Of a DNA stretch of 64,000 nucleotides, positions 27,405 to 39,780 are shown one piece after another. A program made the translations under genes and the position numbers. Each line of letters begins with the position of its first letter. The stretch's first letter is position 1. Below the pieces are notes generated by a model. It saw only the letters and a program-made list of their open reading frames with translations, did not search any database and was not told where the DNA came from. Source of the DNA: Herbaspirillum aquaticum (lineage in GTDB: Bacteria; Pseudomonadota; Gammaproteobacteria; Burkholderiales; Burkholderiaceae_D); assembly GCF_002213425.1 (NCBI RefSeq), contig NZ_NJGV01000017.1, forward strand, positions 1 to 64,000. Direction: 5' to 3'.

Positions 27405-29036
27405 ATGTTCAGCAAATTAACCATCAGGGCTCGCCTGATTTTCGTCATCGGCTTTTTGGCGTTGCTGCTGGTCGCCTCAGGTGTCTTGGGACTGGTGGGC
27501 CTGCGTTCGACCAATGCGCAGATGCGCTCGCTCTATGAAGATCGCCTGGTGGCCTTCTCCCAGCTCGAACGCATGTCGGCGGCGCTCGATGCCGCGCGCA
27601 ATGGCATCTCCACGTCCATCGTGGGAGACTCCGGCGACATCGACGCCAACATGGACCGCATCGAAAAAGCCATCAAGGCCAACGATGCCGTCCTCAAGCA
27701 ATACCAGGAGACCCAGCTCACCAGCGAGGAGCGAGCGCTGCTGGACAAGCTCGTGCCGCAGCGCCAGAAGTTTGTCGCCGAGGGCATCAAGCCTGCGGCC
27801 GAAGCCCTGCGCAATCGTGACTTCCAGGGCGCCATCGAGCTGTATGGCGGCGTCATGCTCAAGCTCTATGCGGATGCCCATGCCACGCTGGCCCAGCTGA
27901 TGGACTTGCAGCGCAATGTCGGCCGTGAGCTGCATGAGCAGGCGCAGCAGCGTTACCAGACCTTGCTGGTGGTCATGGGCGTGGCCATGGCGGCGGGCCT
28001 GTTCGTGGCATTGTTGATGGGTGTGCTGCTGGTGCGGGCGATCTCGCGTCCCTTGCAGCGGGCCGTGACGGTGGCGCAAGCGGTGGCCGCCGGCGATCTC
28101 ACCCAGCAGATCGACGTGCACAGCCAGGATGAAACCGGCCAGCTGATGCAGGCGCTGCAGCAGATGAATGCAAACCTGCAGGGCATCGTCGGCCAGGTGC
28201 GCCTGAGCACGGACACCATTGCCACGGCCTCCAGCGAGATCGCGCATGGCAACCTCGATCTCTCCTCGCGTACCGAACAGCAAGCCGGGGCGCTCGAAGA
28301 AACCGCCTCCGCCATGGAACAGCTGACCTCCACCGTACGCCACAACGCCGACAGCGCGCAGCAGGCCAAGGAGCTGGCGCATTCCGCCTCCGAAGTGGCG
28401 GTGCGTGGAGGCGATGTGGTGCGCCAGGTGGTCGACACCATGAGTTCCATCAACCAGTCCTCCAGCAAGATCGTCGACATCATCAGCGTCATCGACGGCA
28501 TCGCCTTCCAGACCAATATCCTGGCCTTGAATGCCGCCGTGGAAGCGGCGCGCGCCGGGGAGCAGGGGCGCGGGTTTGCGGTGGTGGCCTCCGAGGTGCG
28601 TTCGCTGGCCCAGCGTTCGGCGGCAGCGGCCAAGGAGATCAAGGTCCTGATCGATGACTCGGTCACCCGCGTGGGGACCGGCAGCGCCCTGGTGGCACAG
28701 GCCGGACAAACCATCGATGAAGTGGTCAGGAGCGTGCAGCGCGTAAGCGAAGTGGTCACCGACATCAGCGCGGCCGGGCAGGAGCAGAGCCAGGGCATCG
28801 AGGAAGTCAACAACGCCATCACGCAGATGGATGAAACCACGCAGCAGAACGCCGCGTTGGTGGAGCAGGCCGCTGCCGCTGCGCAATCCATGCAGGAACA
28901 GGCGGCGCGCCTGTCGGAAGCGGTCAGCGTCTTCCGACTCGGTGGTGGCAGCGTGGCCGGGATACCGGCCGCTCAGAGCATGGCCGCTCCTGCCACTCCT
29001 TCCTTGCCGGCCAAGGGCAGCCTGCTGCTGCGCTGA
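27405..29036 (+). CDS. Methyl-accepting chemotaxis protein
   Basis: A 543-residue transducer. TM1 is at about residues 10-30, followed by a periplasmic four-helix-bundle sensor of Tar type (about 31-190), TM2 (about 190-212), HAMP (about 213-265) and a signalling domain with the conserved tip ([20 protein letters not shown] and [18 protein letters not shown]). It begins at the ATG with GGGAGGA upstream; an in-frame GTG at 27387 is less likely. No CheBRWA genes are near, so it is one of several dispersed receptors. The ligand is unknown. Confidence 0.95.
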   Translation: MFSKLTIRARLIFVIGFLALLLVASGVLGLVGLRSTNAQMRSLYEDRLVAFSQLERMSAALDAARNGISTSIVGDSGDIDANMDRIEKAIKANDAVLKQYQETQLTSEERALLDKLVPQRQKFVAEGIKPAAEALRNRDFQGAIELYGGVMLKLYADAHATLAQLMDLQRNVGRELHEQAQQRYQTLLVVMGVAMAAGLFVALLMGVLLVRAISRPLQRAVTVAQAVAAGDLTQQIDVHSQDETGQLMQALQQMNANLQGIVGQVRLSTDTIATASSEIAHGNLDLSSRTEQQAGALEETASAMEQLTSTVRHNADSAQQAKELAHSASEVAVRGGDVVRQVVDTMSSINQSSSKIVDIISVIDGIAFQTNILALNAAVEAARAGEQGRGFAVVASEVRSLAQRSAAAAKEIKVLIDDSVTRVGTGSALVAQAGQTIDEVVRSVQRVSEVVTDISAAGQEQSQGIEEVNNAITQMDETTQQNAALVEQAAAAAQSMQEQAARLSEAVSVFRLGGGSVAGIPAAQSMAAPATPSLPAKGSLLLR

Positions 29037-29082
29037 TCCGGCCCGGCCCGTCCGCTACGGCTTTGCTGCAGCGGACAGTTCA

Positions 29083-29108
29083 CCGGAACAGTCGCCCGAC
29101 TGTTCCGG
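29083..29108. terminator. Perfect 11-bp hairpin between convergent genes
   Basis: CCGGAACAGTC-GCCC-GACTGTTCCGG, preceded by a smaller stem TCCGCT/AGCGGA at 29051-29075. It lies between the 3' ends of the chemoreceptor and the PhyH gene. No T-run follows on either strand, so it may be a mRNA 3'-stabilising hairpin rather than an intrinsic terminator. Confidence 0.45.
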
Positions 29109-29164
29109 CCCAGTGCCCTGAACCTTACCGGTACACCGCTAGTTGATCGACCAGTACGGTCGGT

Positions 29165-29932
29165 TCAGCTGTCCAAGGCCACATCCTCCGACGCCGCCGA
29201 CCGCGTGCCCGGCAAGGGCGGGTTGCTTTTGCCGTGATAGGCGAACACTGCCGAACACTTCACCTGGTCACTATCGTTACGGCCAGCGGCATGGAACAGG
29301 CCGCTATGGAACAGCACCACATCACCCGGCGCCAGCGACAGCGCAATGCCCTGCTCGAACAGGGCCTGGTTGGCGGGCACGTCCGGACGCAGGAAATCCA
29401 GTTCATCCATCTGTTGCGGCTGCAGCTTGAGCTTGTGCGAACCGGGGATGAACTTGAGTGCGCCGTTTTCCGGCGTTTCCGCGCCCAGCGCCAGCCACAC
29501 CGAAATCAGCTCATTGCGCGGGAAGGACCAGTAGCGGATGTCGCGGTGCCAGCCGGTGGCCGTGCCGAAGGCCGGGTGTTTGGTCATGATGCAGTTGTGA
29601 TGGGCCAGCGTGAGGCACACCGGTTCTTCGAACAGCTGGTGCAGCATGGCCACCAGTTGCGCATCGGCGGCCCATTCGCGATACACCGGATCGCGCTGCC
29701 AGGCTGCACGCAGGCGCCGCGCCGTGCGGCCTCCTTCGGCTTCCAGCGAAGCGGGAGCGCCTTCATAGCCTACCTCGGCTTCGTATTCCAGGGGCGCGAC
29801 CGCGCGTTGCAGGTGATCTTGGGTAACGGCGAGCAGGCGTTCGCGCAGGGCGTCAGGGACCATGCCCGGGAGCAGGAGATAGCCCTGTTCGCGGAAGAAA
29901 GCGACCTGGGCGGGTGACAGCGGGTTCGACAT
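29165..29932 (-). CDS. Phytanoyl-CoA dioxygenase (PhyH) family protein
   Basis: A 255-residue Fe(II)/2-oxoglutarate oxygenase. It has the HxD metal motif in GWHRDIRYWSF, the distal His in FHSGLFHAAGRND and a downstream Arg-type 2-oxoglutarate contact expected at the C-terminus. Start MSNPLSPAQVAFFREQGYLL is typical; the longer reading to 30028 is not. The family hydroxylates lipids, osmolytes or secondary metabolites; the substrate cannot be deduced. It lies 163 bp downstream of uvrA on the same strand. Confidence 0.85.
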   Translation of the reverse strand: MSNPLSPAQVAFFREQGYLLLPGMVPDALRERLLAVTQDHLQRAVAPLEYEAEVGYEGAPASLEAEGGRTARRLRAAWQRDPVYREWAADAQLVAMLHQLFEEPVCLTLAHHNCIMTKHPAFGTATGWHRDIRYWSFPRNELISVWLALGAETPENGALKFIPGSHKLKLQPQQMDELDFLRPDVPANQALFEQGIALSLAPGDVVLFHSGLFHAAGRNDSDQVKCSAVFAYHGKSNPPLPGTRSAASEDVALDS

Positions 29933-30095
29933 GATGGACTTTCGGGGTTGCACGGCAGCCCGTCCATGGCGGACGGGCGAGCCTTCATTGTGCGCCGGAT
30001 GGCGGCCAGGTGCATGACTGTATGCCATGGCCGGCGCAGCGCAAGATACAGATGGGCAGCAATTCTGTATCGTTTGCGCGTGCGCAAGTCCGGAC

Positions 30096-32963
<2,868 letters not shown>

Positions 32964-33234
32964 GGATGCCTTCAGCTAGGGGTTGCCTGCCCCCGCGTGC
33001 GATCAGCCGATAAGCGTTAGCGCGTTGTGCGGAGCAGCGATGGGGACAACATGTAACTATAACAGGACTGCGAATGGCCGGCAGGCGGGGCTGCAGCGGC
33101 AGATCACCCATGTGGGCATGCCTGCGCGAATTGAAAGCGCGACAGTGGAAAAAGGCTTGCCGGTGCAGCGCAAATGCCGCAGGAAATCGACGGTACAGGT
33201 ATCCCGAAGTGAAGTTTCCGGCGCGACCAGGCAA
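32964..33234. other. Upstream region of uvrA
   Basis: This is the 5' region for uvrA on the minus strand. ORFs seen here on either strand are shadows. The stretch CTGTTATAGTTACATG (RC of about 33049-33064) only half resembles an SOS box. Nothing else is identified. Confidence 0.4.
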
Positions 33235-33258
33235 GAAAAAGCCGGCCCGCGGCCGGCA
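33235..33258 (-). terminator. Rho-independent terminator after the ArnT-like gene
   Basis: On the minus strand GCCGGCC-GCG-GGCCGGC followed by TTTTT, about 30 bp beyond the stop of the glycosyltransferase. Confidence 0.88.
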
Positions 33259-33289
33259 TGGATGTTCTTGATGGATTGGCAATCCGTTT

Positions 33290-35044
33290 TCAGGGGGCGC
33301 GCTGGTAGACCTTGAACAATTGCCCCTGGTCGCCATCGCGGCGGCCCTCCCAGAACAGGACCCAGTGGCCGTGCGGACGCCTGGTGGCTTCGGGCATCTC
33401 CTGGATCAGCCAGCGGCAATGGGTGCGGGCGTGTCCCGCCACGGGCTGGTGCAGGATCCCGGTGTAGTAGAACAGCATCGGCGCCTCAGACTCGCCCAGC
33501 GCCTGGCTGGCCATGCAGTCGCCCTCCTGCCAGAGCGGCGCTATCCTGGCGTTGAGGTCGGTGTAGACATATTCATAGCTTTTGCCGTAGTCGGCCCAGG
33601 GCATCAGCAAGGTGAAGGCCAGGCCCCACATCAGGGTCATGCCGCCGAACCAGGAAAAGACGCCGCGCCACTGGCCCGCGCGACTGAGCAGGCCCAGCGA
33701 GACGATCCACAGCGCGCTCATGGCGCCGGCCGCCAGCAAGGCCAAGGGGTAGACGGGGGTGACGAAGTCCAGCGGCAGCCATTTGCCCATGAAGCCGATG
33801 GCCTGGTGCTGGTCGGCCGGGCTGGTGGAAACGAGGTAGATGGCCCAGATCCCCACGGCCAGGGTGCCGAAGAGCAGGCGCGACAACCAGTCCCATACCA
33901 GGTGGAGCCGCTGCGGCAGGCGGGGCAGGGCGCGCGCCCCCAGCATGGCCAGCGGCAGCAGGACCGGCAGCAGGTAGAGCTGGCGCGCGGTGGCCGAGCT
34001 TTGCAGCACCGCCAGGCTGATGGCGCCGAAGGCCAGCGGTACGGCCACGCGCGAGGTACCGGCCTGGCGCCAGTCGCCGGAGCTCAGCGCCAGTAGCGCC
34101 AGGAGGGAAACGGGCAGGGCGAAACCGGCCAGTGCGCGCAGGATCACGGTATGGTCGTTGTCCGACCCCAGTTTCTGGACGGAGAAGCCGAAGAAGCGGC
34201 CGACGTTGTTATCCCAGAACCACTCCATGAACAGCGGCATCGAATGCTGGGCCAGCAGCGCTGGCCAGATCACGAAAAAGGGCAGCGAAACCAGCACGGC
34301 TGCGCCGACCATCTTCCAGTAGGAGCGCCGCCGGCAGGCCGGGACCAGGATGCCGACGGCCAGGGCGGTGGCGGCGAAGGTCAGCGGTACGAAAAGTCCC
34401 TTGCTCATGAGCGTGATGCCGACCCCCAGCCCGAACCAGAAGGCGGCCTTCCAGGAGGGCGTATTGCGTTCCTCATTCAAGGCGATGAGCAGCAGGCCGT
34501 AGGTCGCCATGGCGCCGCCGGCCACCAGGGCCACGTCGGTGAACATGTCGTGGGCGTGCTTGACCATGCCCGGCGATCCGGCAAACAGCGCCAGGGTAGC
34601 CAGTACCGGCAGGCTCATGAGGCTGTGCTGCTGCCACATGATCTTGGCGATGCGGGCTACGAAGACCAGCGTCACCAGGTTGTAGAACACGGAGGCCAGG
34701 CGCGCCCCGTCGTGATAGGGCAAGAGCGGGTGCAACAGCTTGGCCGTGATCACCGCCGTCCAGTAGTACAGCGGCGGCTTTTCCATGAAGGGTTGGCCGG
34801 CATTGGTTGGCACCAGGTATTGGCCCGACACCAGCATGTGATGGATCATGCCGAAGGAATACGTTTCGTCCTGCTTCCACGGTCCGTGGCCGAAGATGCC
34901 GGGCAGCAGCCATGCCGCCCCCACCAGGACCAGCAACAGCCAGGCCAGGCGCGGCGAGAGCGCGCGCTTGCCCGGGGTCGCTGGCGAGTGCGCAGGAATG
35001 AGGGTGCTCGTCTTGCCTTCAGAGAGCGAATCGAATAAGTACAT
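33290..35044 (-). CDS. ArnT-like glycosyltransferase (GT39/GT83 family)
   Basis: A 584-residue polytopic membrane enzyme that uses an undecaprenyl-phosphate sugar donor to modify lipid A or another envelope target. The first loop carries the catalytic-type acidic pair in GPWKQDETYSFG, and FMEKPPLYYW is typical of ArnT. About 12 hydrophobic segments follow, then a soluble C-terminal part (about residues 500-584). The start at 35044 avoids a hydrophobic extension that lacks a ribosome-binding site. No arn operon genes surround it, so the sugar is uncertain. Confidence 0.88.
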   Translation of the reverse strand: MYLFDSLSEGKTSTLIPAHSPATPGKRALSPRLAWLLLVLVGAAWLLPGIFGHGPWKQDETYSFGMIHHMLVSGQYLVPTNAGQPFMEKPPLYYWTAVITAKLLHPLLPYHDGARLASVFYNLVTLVFVARIAKIMWQQHSLMSLPVLATLALFAGSPGMVKHAHDMFTDVALVAGGAMATYGLLLIALNEERNTPSWKAAFWFGLGVGITLMSKGLFVPLTFAATALAVGILVPACRRRSYWKMVGAAVLVSLPFFVIWPALLAQHSMPLFMEWFWDNNVGRFFGFSVQKLGSDNDHTVILRALAGFALPVSLLALLALSSGDWRQAGTSRVAVPLAFGAISLAVLQSSATARQLYLLPVLLPLAMLGARALPRLPQRLHLVWDWLSRLLFGTLAVGIWAIYLVSTSPADQHQAIGFMGKWLPLDFVTPVYPLALLAAGAMSALWIVSLGLLSRAGQWRGVFSWFGGMTLMWGLAFTLLMPWADYGKSYEYVYTDLNARIAPLWQEGDCMASQALGESEAPMLFYYTGILHQPVAGHARTHCRWLIQEMPEATRRPHGHWVLFWEGRRDGDQGQLFKVYQRAP

Positions 35045-35572
35045 GGTGAATAACCGGATGCGAGCAATCCATGCTGCTCGCGCAACAAACAAAAAACTGA
35101 AAACCGGGAAGACAGGGAATGCACGTGCGTCAACGGCTGGCACCGTGATCAGTGCTGGCCGGCTTCTTCGCCATCCTCTGCGTCCTGGTCTTCTCCCCCC
35201 TGACGCGTGATTGCCTTCTTTTTCTTGGCGAAATTATTGCCTCACGGAATTCTTCCTTGGACGGAAGCTGGGCGGCTGTTATGAGCACTGCAGAAAAAAT
35301 GAGCAATGCAATATTTTGGCACAATGTGTGTGCAAAATGACAGGTTTGTCAGGAATGTTGTAAAGAATCGCGTCATTCTCGCTACGCCGGCGGCGGGCCA
35401 GCAGCGCAAGGAAGTTGACGCAGGACAGGGAAGTGCGTCAATCCCGCAGGATGGGACCGTGCGGGGTGGACCGGCGCTGCCGGTCGGCCGGACTATCCTG
35501 TTACCATACGTCTTTTGCCCCGGCCGGGTTTCCCGCGAGGCCGGGCAGCCGCCAACGCCAGCCACGAACCGT
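35045..35572. other. 528-bp divergent intergenic region, no confident gene
   Basis: The region lies between the ArnT-like gene and the MFS gene. A 62-codon plus-strand frame (35152-35340, hydrophobic start MLAGFFAILCVLVFSPLT, GTG start) has no ribosome-binding site, and I do not count it. The AT-rich stretch around 35295-35345 (AATATTTTGGCACAATG) probably holds the promoters. Confidence 0.4.
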
Positions 35573-36814
35573 ATGTCCCACAACACCCGTTCCACCGCAC
35601 AGCCTGAAAAATCCGGCATGTCGCGCGCCGAGGTGCGCGCCAGCGTTTCCCTTGCCTCCATTTTTTCCCTGCGCATGCTGGGCCTGTTCCTGGTCTTGCC
35701 GGTGTTCGCAGTCCATGCGCACAGCCTGCCCGGCGGCGACAGCGACACCCTGGTCGGCATCGCCCTGGGCATCTACGGCCTGGCGCAGGCCTGCGGCCAG
35801 ATTCCCTACGGCATCGCTTCCGACCGCTACGGACGCAAGCGCATCATCGTCATCGGGCTGCTGTTGTTTGCGCTGGGTTCCTTCGTGGCAGCCGGCGCCC
35901 AGAGCGTGCTGTGGCTGCTGATCGGACGCGCACTGCAGGGCTCGGGCGCGATTTCGGCGGCCATCACGGCCTTCATCGCCGATTCCACCCGGGAAGAACA
36001 CCGCACCAAGGCCATGGCCATGGTCGGCGCCTCCATCGGGGTGACCTTTGCGGTCTCGATGGTGGCTTCGCCGCTGCTCTACAAGTCCATCGGCATGGGC
36101 GGCATCTTCGGCCTGACGGGCATCCTGTCGCTGATCGCCATCGCGGTGGTGGTGTGGGTGGTGCCGGCCGCACCGATGGTGCAGGCGCGCCGGGTGTCGC
36201 TCTCCGAGGTGTTGCGCCATGCTGAATTGCTGCGGCTCAACTTTGGCGTGTTCACGCTGCACCTGACCCAGGTCGCCATGTTCATGGTGGTGCCGGCGGC
36301 CCTGGTGCAACTGGCCGGCATCCCGCTGGGCGAGCACTGGAAGATCTACCTGCCGGTGGTTCTGGCGTCCTTCGTGCTGATGCTGCCGCCGATCTTCGTG
36401 GCAGAGAAATATGGCCGCATGAAGCCGGTCTTCCTCGGGGCCATCGGGCTCATGCTGCTGGTGCAACTGGGCTTCTGGGCGGTGCTCTCGCATCCGCTGG
36501 CGCAGGTGTGGATGCTGGTGGCGCTGCTGTTCCTGTTTTTCGTCGCCTTCAACATCCTGGAGGCGGCCCAGCCTTCGCTGGTGTCGCGCATTGCGCCGCC
36601 GGCCGCCAAGGGCGCGGCGCTGGGCGTCTACAACACCTTGCAGGCGCTGGGATTGTCCTGTGGCGGCGCCTTCGGGGGCTGGCTCAAACAAAATGTGGGG
36701 AATTCCGCCGTATTCCTTCTCTCAGCCGCCCTCACGCTGACCTGGCTTATAATCGCGGCTAACATGAAAAACCTGCCGCGCCGCGCTGCGCAGGCGGCGG
36801 GTGCAACAGCCTAA
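35573..36814 (+). CDS. MFS transporter (YajR-like)
   Basis: A 413-residue 12-helix major facilitator. The motif A-like DRYGRKRIIVIG (about residues 82-93) follows helix 2, and SLRMLGLFLVLPVFAVHA is typical of YajR-type drug/proton antiporters. It lacks the C-terminal YAM domain of E. coli YajR. The start MSHNTRST (35573) or the internal ATG at 35618 are both possible. Its 3' end holds a promoter-like TATAAT for ssb 19 bp before the next gene region. Confidence 0.87.
   Translation: MSHNTRSTAQPEKSGMSRAEVRASVSLASIFSLRMLGLFLVLPVFAVHAHSLPGGDSDTLVGIALGIYGLAQACGQIPYGIASDRYGRKRIIVIGLLLFALGSFVAAGAQSVLWLLIGRALQGSGAISAAITAFIADSTREEHRTKAMAMVGASIGVTFAVSMVASPLLYKSIGMGGIFGLTGILSLIAIAVVVWVVPAAPMVQARRVSLSEVLRHAELLRLNFGVFTLHLTQVAMFMVVPAALVQLAGIPLGEHWKIYLPVVLASFVLMLPPIFVAEKYGRMKPVFLGAIGLMLLVQLGFWAVLSHPLAQVWMLVALLFLFFVAFNILEAAQPSLVSRIAPPAAKGAALGVYNTLQALGLSCGGAFGGWLKQNVGNSAVFLLSAALTLTWLIIAANMKNLPRRAAQAAGATA
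36748..36753 (+). promoter_or_regulatory. Candidate -10 element for ssb inside the MFS gene
   Basis: TATAAT in TTATAATCGCG, 80 bp before the ssb ATG and still within the MFS reading frame. No good -35 is visible, so it is only suggestive. Confidence 0.3.
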
Positions 36815-36832
36815 ACGTATTCAGGAGAAACA

Positions 36833-37360
36833 ATGGCATCGGTCAACAAAGTCATCATCGTCGGCAATCTCGGGCGCGATCCGGAAACCCGCTACATGCC
36901 CAACGGCGAAGCCGTCACCAACATCGCCGTCGCCACGACCGAAAGCTGGAAGGACAAGAACACCGGCGAAAAGAAGGAGCTCACCGAATGGCACCGCATC
37001 ACCTTCTACCGCAAGCTCGCTGAAATCGCCGGCCAGTACCTGAAGAAAGGTTCGCAGATCTACGTCGAAGGTCGCCTGCAGACCCGCAAGTGGCAGGACA
37101 AGGAAGGTGTGGAGCGCTACACCACCGAAATCATCGCTGACACCATGCAGATGCTGGGCGGCCGCCAAGGCGCCGGCGGCGGTGGCGGCGGCATGGATGA
37201 AGGCGGCTACGGTGGCGGCGGCGGTGGCGGCAGCTACGGCGGCGGTGCCCCGCGCCAGAGCGCCGGTGGTGGCGCAGCAGGTGGCGGCACCCCGCGCCAG
37301 CAGCCGGCCCAGCGTCCGGCACCGAACTTCTCGGACATGGACGACGATATCCCCTTCTGA
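36833..37360 (+). CDS. ssb: Single-stranded DNA-binding protein
   Basis: A 175-residue SSB. The OB fold covers residues 1-110 ([20 protein letters not shown] and [21 protein letters not shown]), followed by a Gly-rich flexible linker (about 112-160) and the acidic C-terminal tip DMDDDIPF that docks partner proteins. It binds single-stranded DNA in replication and repair. It lies 18 bp after the MFS gene, a conserved MFS-ssb (and often uvrA-MFS-ssb) neighbourhood in betaproteobacteria. Confidence 0.98.
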   Translation: MASVNKVIIVGNLGRDPETRYMPNGEAVTNIAVATTESWKDKNTGEKKELTEWHRITFYRKLAEIAGQYLKKGSQIYVEGRLQTRKWQDKEGVERYTTEIIADTMQMLGGRQGAGGGGGGMDEGGYGGGGGGGSYGGGAPRQSAGGGAAGGGTPRQQPAQRPAPNFSDMDDDIPF

Positions 37361-37395
37361 GCCAACGCCGTACGCTCGCATCCCAAGTCATCCAA

Positions 37396-37426
37396 CCCTC
37401 GCTTCGTCAAGAAGCGAGGGTTTTTT
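37396..37426 (+). terminator. Rho-independent terminator of ssb
   Basis: CCCTCGCTTC-GTCAA-GAAGCGAGGG followed by TTTTTT, 35 bp after the stop. Confidence 0.95.
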
Positions 37427-37601
37427 GTTGCTCGCGATATCTGTTCACGCTGGCCGACGACGGCGATGACGAGGCCCACAGCGAAAATGAACAAACTTTT
37501 CGCATCGGCTGAGATCATAGAGGGCAACGCCCGTCCTCCACGCAGGAGCTCGGTCAGCTGCACCATCCCTATCCACCCTCATCCGACAACGGTAGACCTC
37601 A

Positions 37602-38075
37602 TTGAAAGATCAACCCGCCCCGCCACGCAGGGCGCGCACCAGCCGCGTTTTCCTGCTGCCGCGCATCAGCTTGCTGCTTGCCTGTGCTGCGATCACCCCG
37701 GTCAAGGCCCAGGCTGCATCCGTGAACGAAGCCAAGGTCGTCAAGGTATTTGAGGGGGTACGTGACCAATACCGCACCTTGGTCACTTGCACCTATCTGA
37801 CCGAAGGCATGGACGCGAGCATCTCGTACGCCTGGAGTGATCAGCTGGATGAGGCTGCGCAGTTTCTTTCCGAGCTGCAGCTCAGCCAGAACACGAAGAA
37901 ACGCCTCATTGAGGCCGCCGATGAAGCGCGCTTGCAGCCAGACAGGAAAGCCCGTCTTCGCGACGTCATCGGGCATTGCAACAACAACGGCAAGTTGCTC
38001 GCGGACTTCAACAAGCTGATCTTTCCCGACCTGCTCGCGGCCCTGCGTCAAGCCACGGGAAAGGGCCCGCGCTGA
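37602..38075 (+). CDS. Small secreted protein with two Cys, unknown function
   Basis: A 157-residue ORF that begins at a TTG (MKDQPAPPRR); there is no nearby ATG in frame. An N-terminal export signal is clear: a basic region, then RISLLLACAAITPVKAQA, with likely cleavage after AQA. The mature part is helical and charged, with two Cys (63 and 126) that could form a disulfide. I do not recognise the family. It is followed 46 bp later by a second secreted protein with the same Cys spacing, suggesting a tandem pair. Confidence 0.6.
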   Translation: MKDQPAPPRRARTSRVFLLPRISLLLACAAITPVKAQAASVNEAKVVKVFEGVRDQYRTLVTCTYLTEGMDASISYAWSDQLDEAAQFLSELQLSQNTKKRLIEAADEARLQPDRKARLRDVIGHCNNNGKLLADFNKLIFPDLLAALRQATGKGPR

Positions 38076-38121
38076 CATGCGCGCGCCAGTGAACAATGAT
38101 GACGAATCAGGAGAAAGTACC

Positions 38122-38553
38122 ATGCGACGATATCGCGCATCCTGGACTGCCGCCTTGCTGCTGATGGCCGGTGCGCAAGCCTTGCCGGCCGTGGCCGCCG
38201 TGCCCGATGAAAAGGCCTTGCAACAGGTGGTTCGGGAAGGTGCAGATCTGTTGCGCCTGGCAGCGACGTGCCAGCTCTTGTGGCCCGATTTCGAGGAAGA
38301 TCTGCAATTGCTCTGGGAGCAGCAGATCAGCCTGACCCAGGACGAGCTCAAGGAGCGCAGTCTGCCTCAGCCACTGGTAAGGCGTTTCGTGGAGATGGCC
38401 AGGGCGGAGAAGATCAGGGTGCCCGACATCAGCTTTGGCGAAGCCATTGATCGCTGCCGCGGCGATGCCAAGACGGAGGCGCGCAATGCCCGCGTCAAAG
38501 CGTACATGGAATACGGTTTGCCCAAGGCTGTCCGCGCACTGTGGCTGAGGTGA
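38122..38553 (+). CDS. Small secreted protein with two Cys, probable distant paralogue of its neighbour
   Basis: A 143-residue ORF with a strong ribosome-binding site (AGGAGAAAG) and a signal peptide (SWTAALLLMAGAQALPAVAA). The mature part has Cys50 and Cys112, 62 residues apart, against 63 in the preceding gene. The layout is similar: TC plus a hydrophobic pair early, a Trp, a Leu-rich middle, then a late Cys. The function is unknown. It is convergent with the periplasmic binding protein gene, 21 bp between stops. Confidence 0.72.
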   Translation: MRRYRASWTAALLLMAGAQALPAVAAVPDEKALQQVVREGADLLRLAATCQLLWPDFEEDLQLLWEQQISLTQDELKERSLPQPLVRRFVEMARAEKIRVPDISFGEAIDRCRGDAKTEARNARVKAYMEYGLPKAVRALWLR

Positions 38554-38574
38554 GCCCGATCAGGCTGCTCTGCT

Positions 38575-39726
38575 TCACAGGCATTTCTCGTTCTGTCCCG
38601 CCCCTGGTGGAAACACCCCCGCCGGCCGCCATTGCCCCTTGTTCTGGTACTGATACAGCCGGAAGCGCGGCGCCGCATTGGCGCCGCCGGCCGCAAAACT
38701 GATCGGCCCGCTCAGCCCCGCATGGCGTATCTGGCGCAAGCTGGCCGCAATCTTTTCGCCGTCGGTCGAGTCGCTTTGCAGGATGGCGGCGATCAGTACG
38801 CTGGCCGCGTCATAGGCGTAGTAGGAGTAGGGACTGGGCGGGGCGTCGTAGCGCCGCACATAGGCTTGGGTGAAGGCCTTCCAGCGAGGACACTGCTCAC
38901 GCGCCAGTTCGTATTCCAGCACGTAGGCCTGCGGCATCTCGGCCTGGCCGAAGGACAGGCTGCTGGCTCCGCCAACCAGCAAGACTTTGGCGTCCAGTCC
39001 TGAGCGTCGGACTTCCTCCACAAAGGCCGCCGCCTGGGGAAACAGCGCCAGAAACACCAGCACGTCAGCCTGATACTGGCTGGCTGCCTTGATCGTGGCA
39101 TTGAAGTCGGTGCTGCGCCGGCCGACCAGGTAGCGCGTGGCCGTCAGCCCGGGCCGGTTGACCAGGCGCGAGGTCAGTTCATCTGTGAGGGCATTGCTGT
39201 AGGCCGAATCATTGTGGACCACGAAAACGCGCTTGCCCTTCAAGGTATTGGTCACCACCTCGGCCATCGTGGCTCCCACTTCGGTGGTGCCACCCACGAC
39301 GCGGAACGGCATGCGGTTGCCCTGGCTGGTCCACTGGCTGGTACCGGCCGTAAAGCTGATCTGCGGGATGCGTGCCACCTCGTACAGCTCGGCCGTGGCC
39401 ATGGCGGCATCACTGCTCCAGGGGCCGAGCACGCCAGTGACTTTTTCCTTGATGAAGTAACGGGCGACATTGACGCCGAAATTGGCCGTCCCCTGGTCAT
39501 CCTGGGCCAGCAAGCGGAAACGCCATGAAGATTTCTTCCTGGCGGCCAGGGTGTTGGCATCCTCCACCGCCAGCTCGGCCCCATGCCAGGCACTCTGCAC
39601 GATCGGCTGCGTGATCCAGGCGCTCAGGCCCAGCGTGACGGTCCGCGTTTCTTCCGCGTGCGATAAGGTATGAAAGTTCAGCAAGAACGCGATGGCCAGC
39701 GCCATCGCTGTATCGAGTCGCCGCAT
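38575..39726 (-). CDS. Orphan periplasmic substrate-binding protein (branched-chain amino-acid type)
   Basis: A 383-residue type I periplasmic binding protein of the LivJ/Peripla_BP_6 group. It has a signal peptide (MALAIAFLLNFHTLSHA), GVLGPWSSDAAMATAELYEVA and IPQISFTAGTSQWTS, which match ligand-pocket segments of this family. Start MRRLDTAM (39726) gives a normal signal. No permease or ATPase gene of a Liv transporter is nearby. It lies downstream of the kinase/regulator pair on the same strand, separated by a 15-bp inverted repeat, so it may act as a sensor accessory rather than in transport. Confidence 0.82.
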   Translation of the reverse strand: MRRLDTAMALAIAFLLNFHTLSHAEETRTVTLGLSAWITQPIVQSAWHGAELAVEDANTLAARKKSSWRFRLLAQDDQGTANFGVNVARYFIKEKVTGVLGPWSSDAAMATAELYEVARIPQISFTAGTSQWTSQGNRMPFRVVGGTTEVGATMAEVVTNTLKGKRVFVVHNDSAYSNALTDELTSRLVNRPGLTATRYLVGRRSTDFNATIKAASQYQADVLVFLALFPQAAAFVEEVRRSGLDAKVLLVGGASSLSFGQAEMPQAYVLEYELAREQCPRWKAFTQAYVRRYDAPPSPYSYYAYDAASVLIAAILQSDSTDGEKIAASLRQIRHAGLSGPISFAAGGANAAPRFRLYQYQNKGQWRPAGVFPPGAGQNEKCL

Positions 39727-39780
39727 CCTGCCCCCCTTTGGCCTTGCCGGCCTTGTCATGTTGTATGTGGCCCCAGGGCC

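Noticed and set aside
33040-33070. Possible LexA (SOS) box upstream of uvrA
   Set aside because: CTGTTATAGTTACATG has only one CTGT half; the second half does not match ACAG at the required spacing.
35152-35340. 62-codon hydrophobic plus-strand ORF in the ArnT-MFS gap
   Set aside because: It needs a GTG start, lacks a ribosome-binding site, and its C-terminal half looks non-coding.
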